From contig NZ_CP133472.1 in the NCBI RefSeq assembly GCF_031191545.1, forward strand, positions 1,302,001-1,366,000: a DNA stretch of 64,000 nt. The letters are read 5' to 3'. The position numbers were made by a program, and so were the translations under genes. Every line of letters begins with the position of its first letter. Position 1 is the stretch's first letter. The notes below the pieces were generated by a model. It was not told where the DNA came from and ran no database searches. It was given only the letters and a program-made list of their open reading frames with translations. This document shows, in pieces, positions 53,194 through 63,283 of the stretch. The stretch is from Schaalia odontolytica. GTDB taxonomy: Bacteria; Actinomycetota; Actinomycetes; Actinomycetales; Actinomycetaceae.

Positions 53194-53929
53194 CGTTGCT
53201 TGTTCAGGATTGGCGTTGTAGCTATCAAGTGTCGAGGGTTGCGTGAATAGAGTGACCGATGAGCGAGTTGTGATGCGGATGCCTGTTGCCTCCTGAGGGC
53301 AGGGCGGTGCATCAATGTGTGACCTGTCCGCGGTACAGGGGCCATCGAATTCCCGTGACGTGATGATGAGGCGCTCGGTCGCGACAGGGGGTGGCCCGGT
53401 GTGGCAGCGGTTGGCGATGTAGGCCCAGGAGCGAGTGTTGAGAAGGCGCTGGAGAGTGCTCGGTCAGTATTGGGGCGGCCTCGGATAGAGCTGGGCGGCA
53501 GTGGGTCATCGCGTATCGGGTACCCGGTACGGCGACATGTCATTGTTCCAGCAAGTAACGATGATTCTGTCGATGGCACGAGCCTGCATTAACCCGGTGG
53601 TCTTTATGTGTGCAGCGCCAGGCGATGATCGAGTGGTCACCGTTGGTATTTCGCGCAATAGAAATCGGAGTGCTCGCAGGTATTCGAAGGGGTCTTCGCA
53701 ATTCTGACCAAATTGATAAGTGTTAAGCCTGAAATTGACTCGCAAAAGCGTTATTGCAGGCCGGAAGAGTCAAATGGTAAAGCTCACATCGATCATTGTC
53801 ATTAGGAAATTACATGGATAACGTTAGTCAGTATCCTGATCAGTGGTGCGCGTCGCTGGCTGTTCCCAGCTTTGCCTACAACGCTTCTGTTGTGATGCGC
53901 CTCGGGCTCAGACGAACAAAGAGGATATT
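53194..53929. other. 736-nt gap, no gene recognised
   Basis: Only short scattered frames, none with a domain or an RBS. The last ~250 nt are AT-richer than the rest of the window and should hold the promoter of the surface protein gene, but no clear -35/-10 pair stands out. Being next to tRNA genes it could be a worn integration site, though no att repeat of the tRNA 3' end was found. Confidence 0.5.
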
Positions 53930-56900
53930 ATGCAACGCCTACGCCCCCTGCACTCACGGCATTCCGACACAGCCGCTCGCTATGCCGTGCTGTGTCTAGT
54001 GATCGTCCTATCGTTCTTGGCGGGCTTCCTGACTCCCCTGACGACTCCCGCCATTGCGGCGGATCACGAAGCGACGCAGGAGGCAGACGCCGCTCAGGTT
54101 GCCTCCGATGGCACCGGTGTACCTGAAGGAAGCGTCGCTGAAGACTCCGACGGGACGATCCCCCCGGCGTCGACAGCAGCACCTGAGGAAGAAGCGGGCG
54201 CGGTCCCGGCCGGGGACGCGAGTGACGGTCAGACTGATGGGTCCGATCAGCCGCGTGCCAGGTCACGTCGTTCAATAGACGAGGCACGGGATACGGCGAA
54301 TCTGACGATGACCATCGTCAATGACAGCGATCGGGTCAAGGTCCGCGACACGCAGATCACCACTGTCAACTTTGCCTGCTCATCGGTCAACGTGCCGTGT
54401 CGGGGTGGCGTGATCACCGTGGATATCCCAACCCCCACGACACCCGACGGACAGGTCCTGACGACCCGGATCGGTGCGAGCGTCGTGTCGGGGAACAATG
54501 TGCAGCGGATGGTGCCCAGCTATCCCGTACCTGGATCCGGTCTGTACCGCCTCACCTTCTACATGAAAGAGCCCCTGGCTGCGGGAACCTCCGACCGGCT
54601 GCAAATCAACTGGTGGTACCCGAACAACGATGCCCCCGACGGGTCCACGGTCGATGTGACCGCCTCCTTCAGCGCGCAAAACGCTGAATCTGTTGATGCG
54701 CATGCGACCACCACATTGACGGCAACCTCCGATGTTGCCATCGAAAAGAAGAAGCTGGGTGCGCCCCCCGCCTTCGGGTCGACGGCCTCCTACCAACTGC
54801 GCTACGGATACCAGCAGATAGACAACACCGATTCAAACTACGTCGGTATCCGCTGGAATGGATCGGCATACAACGGCAACCAAAACGGCATTGGTTTCGT
54901 CGAGCTGCAAAACATCAAGGTTGTCGACCCGTTGCCTGAAGGTGCGGAGTTTGTTTCTGCGACCGGTGGCGGCGTCTATGACTCGGCAACGCGTACGGTG
55001 ACGTGGAGCTACGATTCCTGGAGTTGGCAAAACCCCATCCAAAACACGGTTGTCCTGAGATACCCGCAGGGAAGCTATGACATTAGCGATCAGGTGACCA
55101 ATACGGCGACTATTACCGCTGAGCAGAAGAATAATCCCGCCGTCACCTACAGCAAGTCGTCTCAGGCAACCCACGGATTCGCTCCGTCGAATCCTCGCGG
55201 CACCATCTCTAAGCAGGGAGATGACTATAACGGGGCGTTCCGCAAGGGTACGTACCAGTGGCGTTTCGCCGTCAACAACTCAGGCAATACAACCCTGCAC
55301 CAGGTGTGGGACGACACGTTGCCGTGCACCTGGAGCACGCAGGATGCCGTAGCGGGTAAATGTGACAAACCTTCCCTCGTGGGGCCCTACGATTTCTATA
55401 TCTTCCGCCCCAACGGCAGTGAAGACGGGTGGAACTGGGAGTACTGGACGAATACGGGCGAGCACGTGGTGCTCAACAACCAGACGGAAACGAAACGTGT
55501 GGAACTCCCGGAGGGGCAGTACATTACGCGCATCCGCATTGAATCGGATGTTGCTCCAGGTAACGGTGCCACAGTGTGGTTCCGTGGACGCGTCCCGGAG
55601 GACTTTCCGCGTGAGGAACCTTCGGACTTTGACTCGCGGTACAACCCCGCCTCCAAGCCCGAATCCTACTTCAACTACGTGAAGTCGGACGAATACGTTC
55701 GCGTGCAGAACTGCGCCTCTGCGACGTTGACGGACGTAGCAAGCGGACGGGTTCTAGCCTCCAACGACAACCTGTGTTCGTGGAATCGTGTCAAAACGGA
55801 CTTCCCGTCGCTGCACCCGTCGGTGGACGCCCCACGCGGTTTGGTAAAGTCGGGCGATCGCCTCCCCCTCACACTGAACGTTTCCATCAGGAATCCGGAA
55901 GATAATGGAGTTCCTTCACCGTTTGTGGTGACGGATCTGCTGCCGCTCGGCGTGGATATTGACGAGATTCCTGATTCGGCATTGCGCGCTACCGCTCTGA
56001 AGAACCCTGATGGTTCCCCCTACGACGTCTCACAGATCAAACGTGAGATCATCAAAGACTATGAGGGGACAGGGAGGACGCTGATTCGCCTGACTGTGCC
56101 CACCCCCTCTTACAATCTGCTGCGCGTCACTCTGGATACGAAGACTGACTCGCGGCTCGGCGCGGGCAAGGTCGAGAACCGGGTGCAGGCGAAGTTCATC
56201 GACTCTGAGGTCGAGCCCTACACCAGAACCTCCTCCTTCCGCCTGAGGGAATATTGCCCCAGAGCAGTTCTCGCGCAAGATACTCTCGATCTTAACGGCA
56301 GCGGGGGTACTACCGACTACATGTGCGAGACCCCCTCGTCCTTTATCGTGGCTGTTTCCCCGGGCATGACCATCGAAAAGGAGGTGCGTGGCAACCGTGA
56401 CGCCGACTTCGTCTCATCCCCAAAGATCGCTCAGATTGACCCCGGATCGGACGGGGCATACCGGTTCACCATCTCCAACACCGGCAATGTTCCCCTGAGG
56501 CAGGCGGTGGCCTATGACCTGTTGCCTCACCCCGGCGACACCGGCGTCGGTCCAGCAGCATCCCAAGAACGAGGATCGAAGTGGAAGCCGCAGATCAACT
56601 CGACTCAGTGGAGTTTTGAGTCCGTCACCGAGCATCCGGGTAAGGAGCCAACTGTCTCTGCCGTTCCCGCCGCTGACGTCACCGTGCAGTACACGACTGC
56701 ACTGAATCCGTGTCGCGGAGAGGTGCTCAGCGCTGGCGGCTCAATGAATCAGGCGCCCGCGGGATGTACCCCCAACGCGTGGGGCGACGCCCCGGCGGAC
56801 CTCGCGGACGTTACCGGTTTTCGACTGGTCATGAACCGCGATATCGCGCCGGGAGAGAAGATCCGCTTTGTCACGCCCATAACCTCGCCGACAACCGCGA

Positions 56901-59900
56901 ACTACACGGCGTGGAACTCCGCAGCGCTTTCCGGTGGATACGACCAAAACGGCAAGACCCTCTACCTCCTGCCCTCCGAAGCGCCGAAGGTCGGTATCGA
57001 GGTCGTCACCGACCTGGGGGTGCATAAGGACGCCGTCAAGGCGGTCATGAACGGCGGCCAGCCGGTGTTGGACGGGGACGGATTGCCGCAGACTACCTCG
57101 CCCCGACAGCTGTTCAGCGCCGGAGACTACGTTCTCTACAGGATCAGCGTCTCGAACAACGGTCCGGCAGCGGCCACCGGCATCACTGTGAAAGATGCAC
57201 TGCCTGAAGGGGTCGAGTACGTGTCTTCCTACACGCGCCTGTGCCCACCCGGTGATGGTCAGCAACCCGTCGTTCCCTGCGCTGGGACGACGGAGAACGG
57301 AAGCTATGACCCCGCGTCGGGCACATGGCAGGTGATGCCATCGGAGCAGGCGGGTACCAACTTGCCGGTATGGGCATCCTCAACCCTGTACATCCTCGCC
57401 AGGGTCAGCGATACGGTGAGGGGACACACCATCACGAATCGCGCCGTGATGGGCGAGTACGATCAGATCGATCGCGACCCGTCCAACAACGAGGCGTCCG
57501 CTGATATCTCCGTTGGTGGCACGATTTCGGGCCTCGTCTATAACGACGCCGACGCAGACTGGAAGCGTGCGGTTGATGGCGAGCCGCCGTTTGAGGGAGT
57601 GACGCTGACACTGCTCGATAGCAATGGCAGGCCGGTCTTGGACGGTAGCGGAGCTGAAGTCACGACGACGACCGACGCCCACGGAGCATACAGCTTCCCG
57701 GGGCTTCCCATGGGAACCTACTCCGTCAGGATCACTCGAGGAACCGCTACAGTGGATGGCGCGCAGGTGTCTATGGATGACTACACCGCGACCTATGCGT
57801 GGGGCCGTTCGCCGGACCGCTCGTACGCTGGCGTTGATTCCTCGACCACGTCGCCGATCGCCTTGACGCAACAATCTCCCGATGCCTCGAACGTGGACTT
57901 TGGTTTCACGAAGCCGGCAAAGATCGGTAATCGCGTGTGGTTTGACGCGAATAAGAACGGACTCCAGGATGAGGGAGAACGAGGAGTCCCACACGTAGGC
58001 GTGTACGTCATGTATTCGGATGATCTGGGAGCGCTCGATGCGTCCGGAAATCCGGTGCAGCAGGTCTTTACCGATGAGAATGGCGAGTATCATTTCGACA
58101 ACTTGCTCCCGACTCCGAAGAACTCGGACGTCCAGTATCGACTCCTGTTTTTCCTTCCCGAAGGGTATTCGGCGACAACCAGCCAGGTGGGTGAGGATCG
58201 TGCTATCGACTCCAATGGGGACAATAGCTTGTTCTCGCTGAAGCAGGGCCAGGTGGATGACACCTTTGACCTGGGGCTGGTCGCTGACGGCCGCGTTGAG
58301 GGAACGCTGATCTGGGATATCAACAACCAGGATGGAGCTGTTCGGACCTCCGTGGATCGTCCCCTCGCCGGTGTGACAGTGACACTGATACGCCGAGATG
58401 GCGGGACGGACACAACCATCGAGACACAGACGGACGCCGACGGGCACTATTCCTTCAAGGACCTTGCCCCCGGCGACTACACGATCACCGTCGACAGGGA
58501 CTCGTTGGCGGGCGTCTGCCCGCAGTGCACGGCTCAGACGCACGCGCCTTCGGGTGACATGGTTGCTTCTGTGGGGCAGCAGCTGTCCCTGACCGCGAAA
58601 GTCAGCCTGGTGCCGACACACATGTCGGTTGGATCGCAGGACTTTGCGTTTACCGGACCGGCGAATACATCGGTCGAAAAGGCAATCACCAGCCCTGCGA
58701 CAGAGCCTGACGGTGGCTTCGAACCCGGCGTCGAAGTGACATACACGCTGACGATGACGAACCGCGGACCGAGCCCGGTCACCGGGTGGAGCGCCAACGA
58801 CAAGTTGCCCGCCGGCGTCGAGTTCGTCAGGTCAGCCGGTGACGGGACGTATTCTGCCGACACCGGAGTGTGGGACCTTTCCGATCAGGTGATCGACAAG
58901 GACGCGACGCGTTCGGTGACCATCACCGTACGAGTCACGCCTGAGGCGGCCGGACGCGTCGTCACTAATACCGTGACTGTCGCTCAGCAAGACCAGATCG
59001 GTGACGACGCATCCGATAACACCGCGTCTGCGGACCTAAGCGCCGGATACGTGCTCTCCGGCAAGGTCTACAACGATGCCGACGCCTCGTTCAGCGCTGG
59101 CAACAATGAGACTCCGTACGCGGGAGTGCGCCTGACGCTGACGCATCCGGATGGGACGCCGGTCCTGGGCAGCGACTCTCAACCGGTGACGGCTGAGACG
59201 AAGGCGGATGGAACATACGCCTTCACGCGACTACCCCTGGGCGACTACCGGGTGAGCATCGTGGATCCCGACGGCGGAGCGCTGCAGGGAACAAAGCCCA
59301 CGGAGGCATACAACAGCCGCTACAAGAACACCGCGGACGTATCGATTGCCAAGGCCACGGGCTCGGTCGTTGACGTCAACTTCGGTCGAGTCAAGCCCGC
59401 TTCGATCGGCGACACCACCTGGATCGACGTGAACCGTGATGGCGTGCAAGGTGCCGACGAACCGAAACTTCCCGGTGTCCGCGTGCGGCTCACAGACGTC
59501 AACGGCGGCCCCGTCACCGATGCTGACGGCCACGACGTGGCCGATGCCGTGACGGATGAGCAGGGGCATTACACCTTCGAGAACCTCTTGCCGGGCACCT
59601 ACAAGGTGTCCTTCCAGGCACCGGCCGGATACACCCCGACTCAGGTGAGTGCGGGCAGTGACCCGAAGGCAGACTCGAACGGTGACAACGCTGACGTGAC
59701 GCTCGAGCAGGGCAGCAGCGAGGACACCATCGACTTCGGCGCCGTCGGCACCGGAGTGGTCGGTGACCGCATCTTCGTCGACGTCAACCACAGCGGTGGA
59801 GCTGAGCCCGATCAGGGAGATCGCCCGTTGGCCGGTGTCACCGTGAAGCTCACCTGGCGCGGCCCGGAGGGTGCTACGGCAACCTATGAGGCTGTGACGG

Positions 59901-61318
59901 ACGCACAGGGTTCCTACCGCTTCAGCGACCTGTTGCCCGGAGGCTACACAATCGAGGTCGACCGCGATTCGTTGACGAAGGCCGAGGCCCTGCTGAACGT
60001 GCAGACACACGCGCCAGGTGGCGACACCGATCGCACACCTGGGAATGAGTGGACCCTCACCAACGAGTTCACACTGACCGGCGACCACATGACCCGCACG
60101 GATCAGGATTGGGCATTCGCGATCTCGGCCGACACCTCGATCGCGAAGGCGATCACCAGCCCCAGCGCTGACGAACAGGAGGACTTCCAGTTCACGCCGG
60201 GCAAGCAGATCAGCTACACGCTGACCGTCACCAACAACGGTCCCGGACCCGCCACCGGCGTGACCGCCTCGGACCCGCTGCCCGCGGGGGTGTCCTTCGT
60301 GTCGGCAACCGGCGACGGCACCTTCGACCAGGCCTCGGGGGCGTGGGATCTGTCCGATCAGGTCATTGCCTCGGGAGAGTCGCGGACCCTGGTGATCACT
60401 GTTCGCGTCGAGTCCGAAAGCGCGGGAACCCTCGTGTCGAATGTCGCTCAGATTACCCATCAGGACCAGTCGGGCGACGACACGACCAACAACCGGGCGT
60501 CGGCCGACTTCAAGGGAGGATACAACCTGGGTGGGCTTGTCTACCGAGACTCCGATGCCTCGTACTCGAAGGGCGAGCAGGAAACCCCCTTCGCGGGAGT
60601 TACGGTCGTCCTGCTGGACGCGGATGGACAACCGGTGACCGGACAGGACGGCCAGCCTCTGACTGCGACGACCGATCAGGACGGACGCTACCAGTTCGTC
60701 GGAATCGCTCCGGGGACCTACCGCGTGAGCGTCGTCGGCACCGATTCGGGTGACCTGGCTGGCCTCCTACCCACGCAGGCCTACAAGGGACGCGGACAGA
60801 TCAACGAAAAGTCCGTTGCCGCGCAGGTGAGCGTGTCGGCCGAGACCGGTTCCGTCGAAGGCGTTGACTTTGGTTTCGTGTCCCCAGCCTCCGTCGGAGA
60901 CCGCGTCTGGATTGACGCCAATCGCAACGGCACGCAGGAACCCGGCGAGGATAGCCTGAGCGGAGTCGTCGTCATCCTGAGTGACGGGTCTGGGACGGAG
61001 ATAGCCCGGCAAACCAGCGACGCCAACGGTTCATACCGCTTTGACGGGCTGCTTCCCGGCACCTACACCGTCACCATCGAAGTGCCCACCGGGTACGAGG
61101 CCGTCGCTCAGACGAGCCTTGAAGTGACCCTGTCTGAGGGTGAGGTCAAGGACGATGCGGACTTCCCGTTGGCCCCCATCGTGATCCCCTCGAACCCGCT
61201 TCTTCCCTCTGCTGCAGGAGCGTTGGCGCGCACCGGTGCAGACACGGTGGTTGGTTTGGCCGCGTTGCTCGCCATGGCGGGTGTCGCTGCCCTACACGCC
61301 AGACGGTGCAGGAAGTGA
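53930..61318 (+). CDS. SdrD-B/DUF11 repeat surface protein, LARTG anchor
   Basis: 2462 residues from ATG 53930 (GAGG 6 nt upstream). Signal peptide (~1-44), an acidic Ala/Asp-rich stretch (~45-115), a ~900-residue N-terminal region with DUF11/adhesin-like beta-domains, then three modules, each with one DUF11-like domain and two to three SdrD_B-type domains (YNDADA..., WIDVNRDGVQG, FDANKNGLQDEGE, LPGTYKV), near 1027-1577, 1578-2061 and 2067-2417. The C-terminus has LARTG (2432-2436), a hydrophobic helix and RRCRK: a sorting signal with Ala in place of Pro, the LAxTG pattern assigned to class E sortases. Likely a sortase-anchored adhesin. No sortase gene in the window. Confidence 0.9.
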   Translation: MQRLRPLHSRHSDTAARYAVLCLVIVLSFLAGFLTPLTTPAIAADHEATQEADAAQVASDGTGVPEGSVAEDSDGTIPPASTAAPEEEAGAVPAGDASDGQTDGSDQPRARSRRSIDEARDTANLTMTIVNDSDRVKVRDTQITTVNFACSSVNVPCRGGVITVDIPTPTTPDGQVLTTRIGASVVSGNNVQRMVPSYPVPGSGLYRLTFYMKEPLAAGTSDRLQINWWYPNNDAPDGSTVDVTASFSAQNAESVDAHATTTLTATSDVAIEKKKLGAPPAFGSTASYQLRYGYQQIDNTDSNYVGIRWNGSAYNGNQNGIGFVELQNIKVVDPLPEGAEFVSATGGGVYDSATRTVTWSYDSWSWQNPIQNTVVLRYPQGSYDISDQVTNTATITAEQKNNPAVTYSKSSQATHGFAPSNPRGTISKQGDDYNGAFRKGTYQWRFAVNNSGNTTLHQVWDDTLPCTWSTQDAVAGKCDKPSLVGPYDFYIFRPNGSEDGWNWEYWTNTGEHVVLNNQTETKRVELPEGQYITRIRIESDVAPGNGATVWFRGRVPEDFPREEPSDFDSRYNPASKPESYFNYVKSDEYVRVQNCASATLTDVASGRVLASNDNLCSWNRVKTDFPSLHPSVDAPRGLVKSGDRLPLTLNVSIRNPEDNGVPSPFVVTDLLPLGVDIDEIPDSALRATALKNPDGSPYDVSQIKREIIKDYEGTGRTLIRLTVPTPSYNLLRVTLDTKTDSRLGAGKVENRVQAKFIDSEVEPYTRTSSFRLREYCPRAVLAQDTLDLNGSGGTTDYMCETPSSFIVAVSPGMTIEKEVRGNRDADFVSSPKIAQIDPGSDGAYRFTISNTGNVPLRQAVAYDLLPHPGDTGVGPAASQERGSKWKPQINSTQWSFESVTEHPGKEPTVSAVPAADVTVQYTTALNPCRGEVLSAGGSMNQAPAGCTPNAWGDAPADLADVTGFRLVMNRDIAPGEKIRFVTPITSPTTANYTAWNSAALSGGYDQNGKTLYLLPSEAPKVGIEVVTDLGVHKDAVKAVMNGGQPVLDGDGLPQTTSPRQLFSAGDYVLYRISVSNNGPAAATGITVKDALPEGVEYVSSYTRLCPPGDGQQPVVPCAGTTENGSYDPASGTWQVMPSEQAGTNLPVWASSTLYILARVSDTVRGHTITNRAVMGEYDQIDRDPSNNEASADISVGGTISGLVYNDADADWKRAVDGEPPFEGVTLTLLDSNGRPVLDGSGAEVTTTTDAHGAYSFPGLPMGTYSVRITRGTATVDGAQVSMDDYTATYAWGRSPDRSYAGVDSSTTSPIALTQQSPDASNVDFGFTKPAKIGNRVWFDANKNGLQDEGERGVPHVGVYVMYSDDLGALDASGNPVQQVFTDENGEYHFDNLLPTPKNSDVQYRLLFFLPEGYSATTSQVGEDRAIDSNGDNSLFSLKQGQVDDTFDLGLVADGRVEGTLIWDINNQDGAVRTSVDRPLAGVTVTLIRRDGGTDTTIETQTDADGHYSFKDLAPGDYTITVDRDSLAGVCPQCTAQTHAPSGDMVASVGQQLSLTAKVSLVPTHMSVGSQDFAFTGPANTSVEKAITSPATEPDGGFEPGVEVTYTLTMTNRGPSPVTGWSANDKLPAGVEFVRSAGDGTYSADTGVWDLSDQVIDKDATRSVTITVRVTPEAAGRVVTNTVTVAQQDQIGDDASDNTASADLSAGYVLSGKVYNDADASFSAGNNETPYAGVRLTLTHPDGTPVLGSDSQPVTAETKADGTYAFTRLPLGDYRVSIVDPDGGALQGTKPTEAYNSRYKNTADVSIAKATGSVVDVNFGRVKPASIGDTTWIDVNRDGVQGADEPKLPGVRVRLTDVNGGPVTDADGHDVADAVTDEQGHYTFENLLPGTYKVSFQAPAGYTPTQVSAGSDPKADSNGDNADVTLEQGSSEDTIDFGAVGTGVVGDRIFVDVNHSGGAEPDQGDRPLAGVTVKLTWRGPEGATATYEAVTDAQGSYRFSDLLPGGYTIEVDRDSLTKAEALLNVQTHAPGGDTDRTPGNEWTLTNEFTLTGDHMTRTDQDWAFAISADTSIAKAITSPSADEQEDFQFTPGKQISYTLTVTNNGPGPATGVTASDPLPAGVSFVSATGDGTFDQASGAWDLSDQVIASGESRTLVITVRVESESAGTLVSNVAQITHQDQSGDDTTNNRASADFKGGYNLGGLVYRDSDASYSKGEQETPFAGVTVVLLDADGQPVTGQDGQPLTATTDQDGRYQFVGIAPGTYRVSVVGTDSGDLAGLLPTQAYKGRGQINEKSVAAQVSVSAETGSVEGVDFGFVSPASVGDRVWIDANRNGTQEPGEDSLSGVVVILSDGSGTEIARQTSDANGSYRFDGLLPGTYTVTIEVPTGYEAVAQTSLEVTLSEGEVKDDADFPLAPIVIPSNPLLPSAAGALARTGADTVVGLAALLAMAGVAALHARRCRK

Positions 61319-61322
61319 GTGA

Positions 61323-61362
61323 CGTGTGAGGGCCCGAGGCGTGAGTCTCGGGCCCTCACACG
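61323..61362 (+). terminator. terminator of surface protein gene
   Basis: A perfect 16-bp stem, arms 61323-61338 and 61347-61362, over an 8-nt loop, right after the stop. No T-tract. Confidence 0.7.
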
Positions 61363-61434
61363 TGCGGGGCGCGCTGGTGGTATGGACCCCGGCCTCGTCC
61401 TCGGTTCCTCGGGCCCTCACACGTGCGGGGCGCG
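61347..61434. repeat. 27-bp direct repeat downstream of surface protein
   Basis: The second arm of the terminator plus its flank (61347-61373) is copied at 61408-61434, 61 bp apart. Between the copies lies CCCCGGCCTCGTC (61387-61399), the dispersed element. Confidence 0.8.
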
Positions 61435-61595
61435 CGGCGGGATGCGGGCAGTGTCAGCCTCGACGGGGGTTGCCAGACGATTCATGCGAGAATCCCGGCA
61501 CAGATTTCCCGGTTGCGCGTCAACCCCTTTCGGGTCATCAGATAGAGGCGTGAGCTGCGTGTGCCTCCGGCTGGCAGACCCCGAACGCCGGGCGC

Positions 61596-63047
61596 TCAGT
61601 AGATCGTCACGTATGTCCCTGAGGGGATCGTGTCGTGGAGCCACTTGGCATCCTCGTAGCGCAAGCGCACGCACCCGTGCGAGACGTGTCCACCCAGGGT
61701 GCCATCCATGATGGTGTAGGTGCCCTCGTAGTAGAGGACCGAGTGGAACAGGTAGTCTCCCGAGAATTGCGTCCACCAGTAGGCGGTGTAGCCGTGCCCG
61801 AAGGAGCGGCCTCGGTTCTTGATGGTGAACGTTCCCGTGATCGTCGGCGTTGAGGGTTTGCCGACGGAGCACGGCATGTCGGTAAGCGGCTGCCACGATC
61901 CGTCAGCCCAGTAGAAGGTCATGCAGTGGGGGGCGCTGGTGTCCACCACCACCAGGTAGTTCGTGGGGCTGTACAGGCTCTTGGCGTAGTTCCAGTCGGC
62001 CTCGAACCCCGCCCGATTGCTCACCCAGAAACCCTTCCAACGATCGAAGTAGTTCCACGTGCCGCCGACCTGGGACCACCCGGTGGCCATCGCGCCGCCT
62101 CGGGTGGCATCCAGGTAGTACCAGCTACCGCCCCCGTCGCGCAGCCAGCCGGTGGAGAGCGCGCCAGAGGAATCCAGGTGGTACCAGGAGCCGTCGGAGA
62201 GAACCCACCCGGTGGCCATCGCTCCGTTCGATTCCGCGTAGTACCACGTGCCTCCGGCGACGAACCAACCGGTTGCCATCGCACCGCTGTTGCCCAGGTA
62301 GTACCACGAACCCGAACGCACCCATCGCGAGGCGCTCATCGCCCCGGATGCGTCGAAGTGGTACCAGGAGCCGTCGATGCGGGACCAGCCGGTGACCATC
62401 TGTCCGCCTGCCGACAGGTGGTACCAGGAACCGCCCGAGGAAAGCCAGCCGGTCGTCATCGTGCCGCCGTCACCGAGGTGGTACCACGAACCTCCCTCGT
62501 GGTACCAGCCTGTGCGCACGCCGTTCTCGGTCGACGCATACCATGCGCCACTTGGGTCCTTGTACCATCCGACCGGGACGTAGCCCCGAGCGTCGAACGC
62601 GTAGCGGTGTCCCTCCACGTCGAAGACGCCGTTGTGTATCCACGTCCCGTCCTCTAGTTCGTAGCGCCAGCCGGCCTCGTGGCGAACCCAATGGCCGGAG
62701 GTTGCCTCCGGACTCGTAGGTTCTCTCTGCGTGTCAGCCGAGGCGGAATCGTGATCTAAGGAGGGGGTTTCCACCGAATCGGTGGCCGCGTCGGCCTGGG
62801 AGGTCGCTTGGCGTTCCGAGGCCTGCCCGGAAGCGTCGGCCGCGGGCGATGAATCCTCGTGGCCGCTTGGATCGGGTGCCTCGGAGCCGACGTCGGGACT
62901 GGCCGCCGCGGAAGGCGAGGAGGTATCGAGCGACGGGACATCGTTCGCGCCCGAGGCAGTTGCGGCCAGCGGAAATAGGCCGATACAAGCGATCGTGGTC
63001 GCCGATGCGCCGATGCATCGCAGGAGGCGGACACTGATGTTTCTCAT
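61596..63047 (-). CDS. L,D-transpeptidase with cell-wall-binding repeats
   Basis: 483 residues from ATG 63047 (GAGG upstream). Signal peptide (~1-33), a Ser/Ala/Asp-rich stretch, about ten choline-binding-like repeats of roughly 20 residues (GWYHEGGSWYHLGDGGTMTT, GWLSSGGSWYHLSAGGQMVT; residues ~118-335) and a C-terminal YkuD domain with GGHVSHGCVRLRYEDAKWL, whose cysteine is the nucleophile. It should form or edit 3-3 peptidoglycan cross-links or anchor proteins, held at the wall by the repeats. The repeats share strong DNA similarity in 62050-62700. Confidence 0.9.
   Translation of the reverse strand: MRNISVRLLRCIGASATTIACIGLFPLAATASGANDVPSLDTSSPSAAASPDVGSEAPDPSGHEDSSPAADASGQASERQATSQADAATDSVETPSLDHDSASADTQREPTSPEATSGHWVRHEAGWRYELEDGTWIHNGVFDVEGHRYAFDARGYVPVGWYKDPSGAWYASTENGVRTGWYHEGGSWYHLGDGGTMTTGWLSSGGSWYHLSAGGQMVTGWSRIDGSWYHFDASGAMSASRWVRSGSWYYLGNSGAMATGWFVAGGTWYYAESNGAMATGWVLSDGSWYHLDSSGALSTGWLRDGGGSWYYLDATRGGAMATGWSQVGGTWNYFDRWKGFWVSNRAGFEADWNYAKSLYSPTNYLVVVDTSAPHCMTFYWADGSWQPLTDMPCSVGKPSTPTITGTFTIKNRGRSFGHGYTAYWWTQFSGDYLFHSVLYYEGTYTIMDGTLGGHVSHGCVRLRYEDAKWLHDTIPSGTYVTIY
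62050..62700 (-). repeat. 60-63-bp tandem coding repeats in L,D-transpeptidase gene
   Basis: Serial units with GTGGTACCA and CATCGCGCC-type blocks encode the GW...WY cell-wall-binding repeats. Unit number may vary between strains. Confidence 0.75.
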
Positions 63048-63283
63048 GATTGCACCTCATTCACGTGTGATGACTCAATTCTTCACTGTGATGAATCAAT
63101 GGTAAGCGTCCGGGGTTTGCGAGGAGGGCGTTTGGGTGCCGTCGTTGGTGTCATCTATTCTTGCCCGGCGTCGCGCTGGTGACGTCGATGGTGAGAGGTA
63201 AGGCCGACTGAATCCGTGGACCGTGCGTGAGAGTGAGGGGGCGGCGATACGCAAACGACGACGTCACCCACTACCCTGGAGGG

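Noticed and set aside
53194-53929. Prophage or island attachment site next to tRNA-Ser
   Set aside because: No repeat of the tRNA 3' end and no integrase found.
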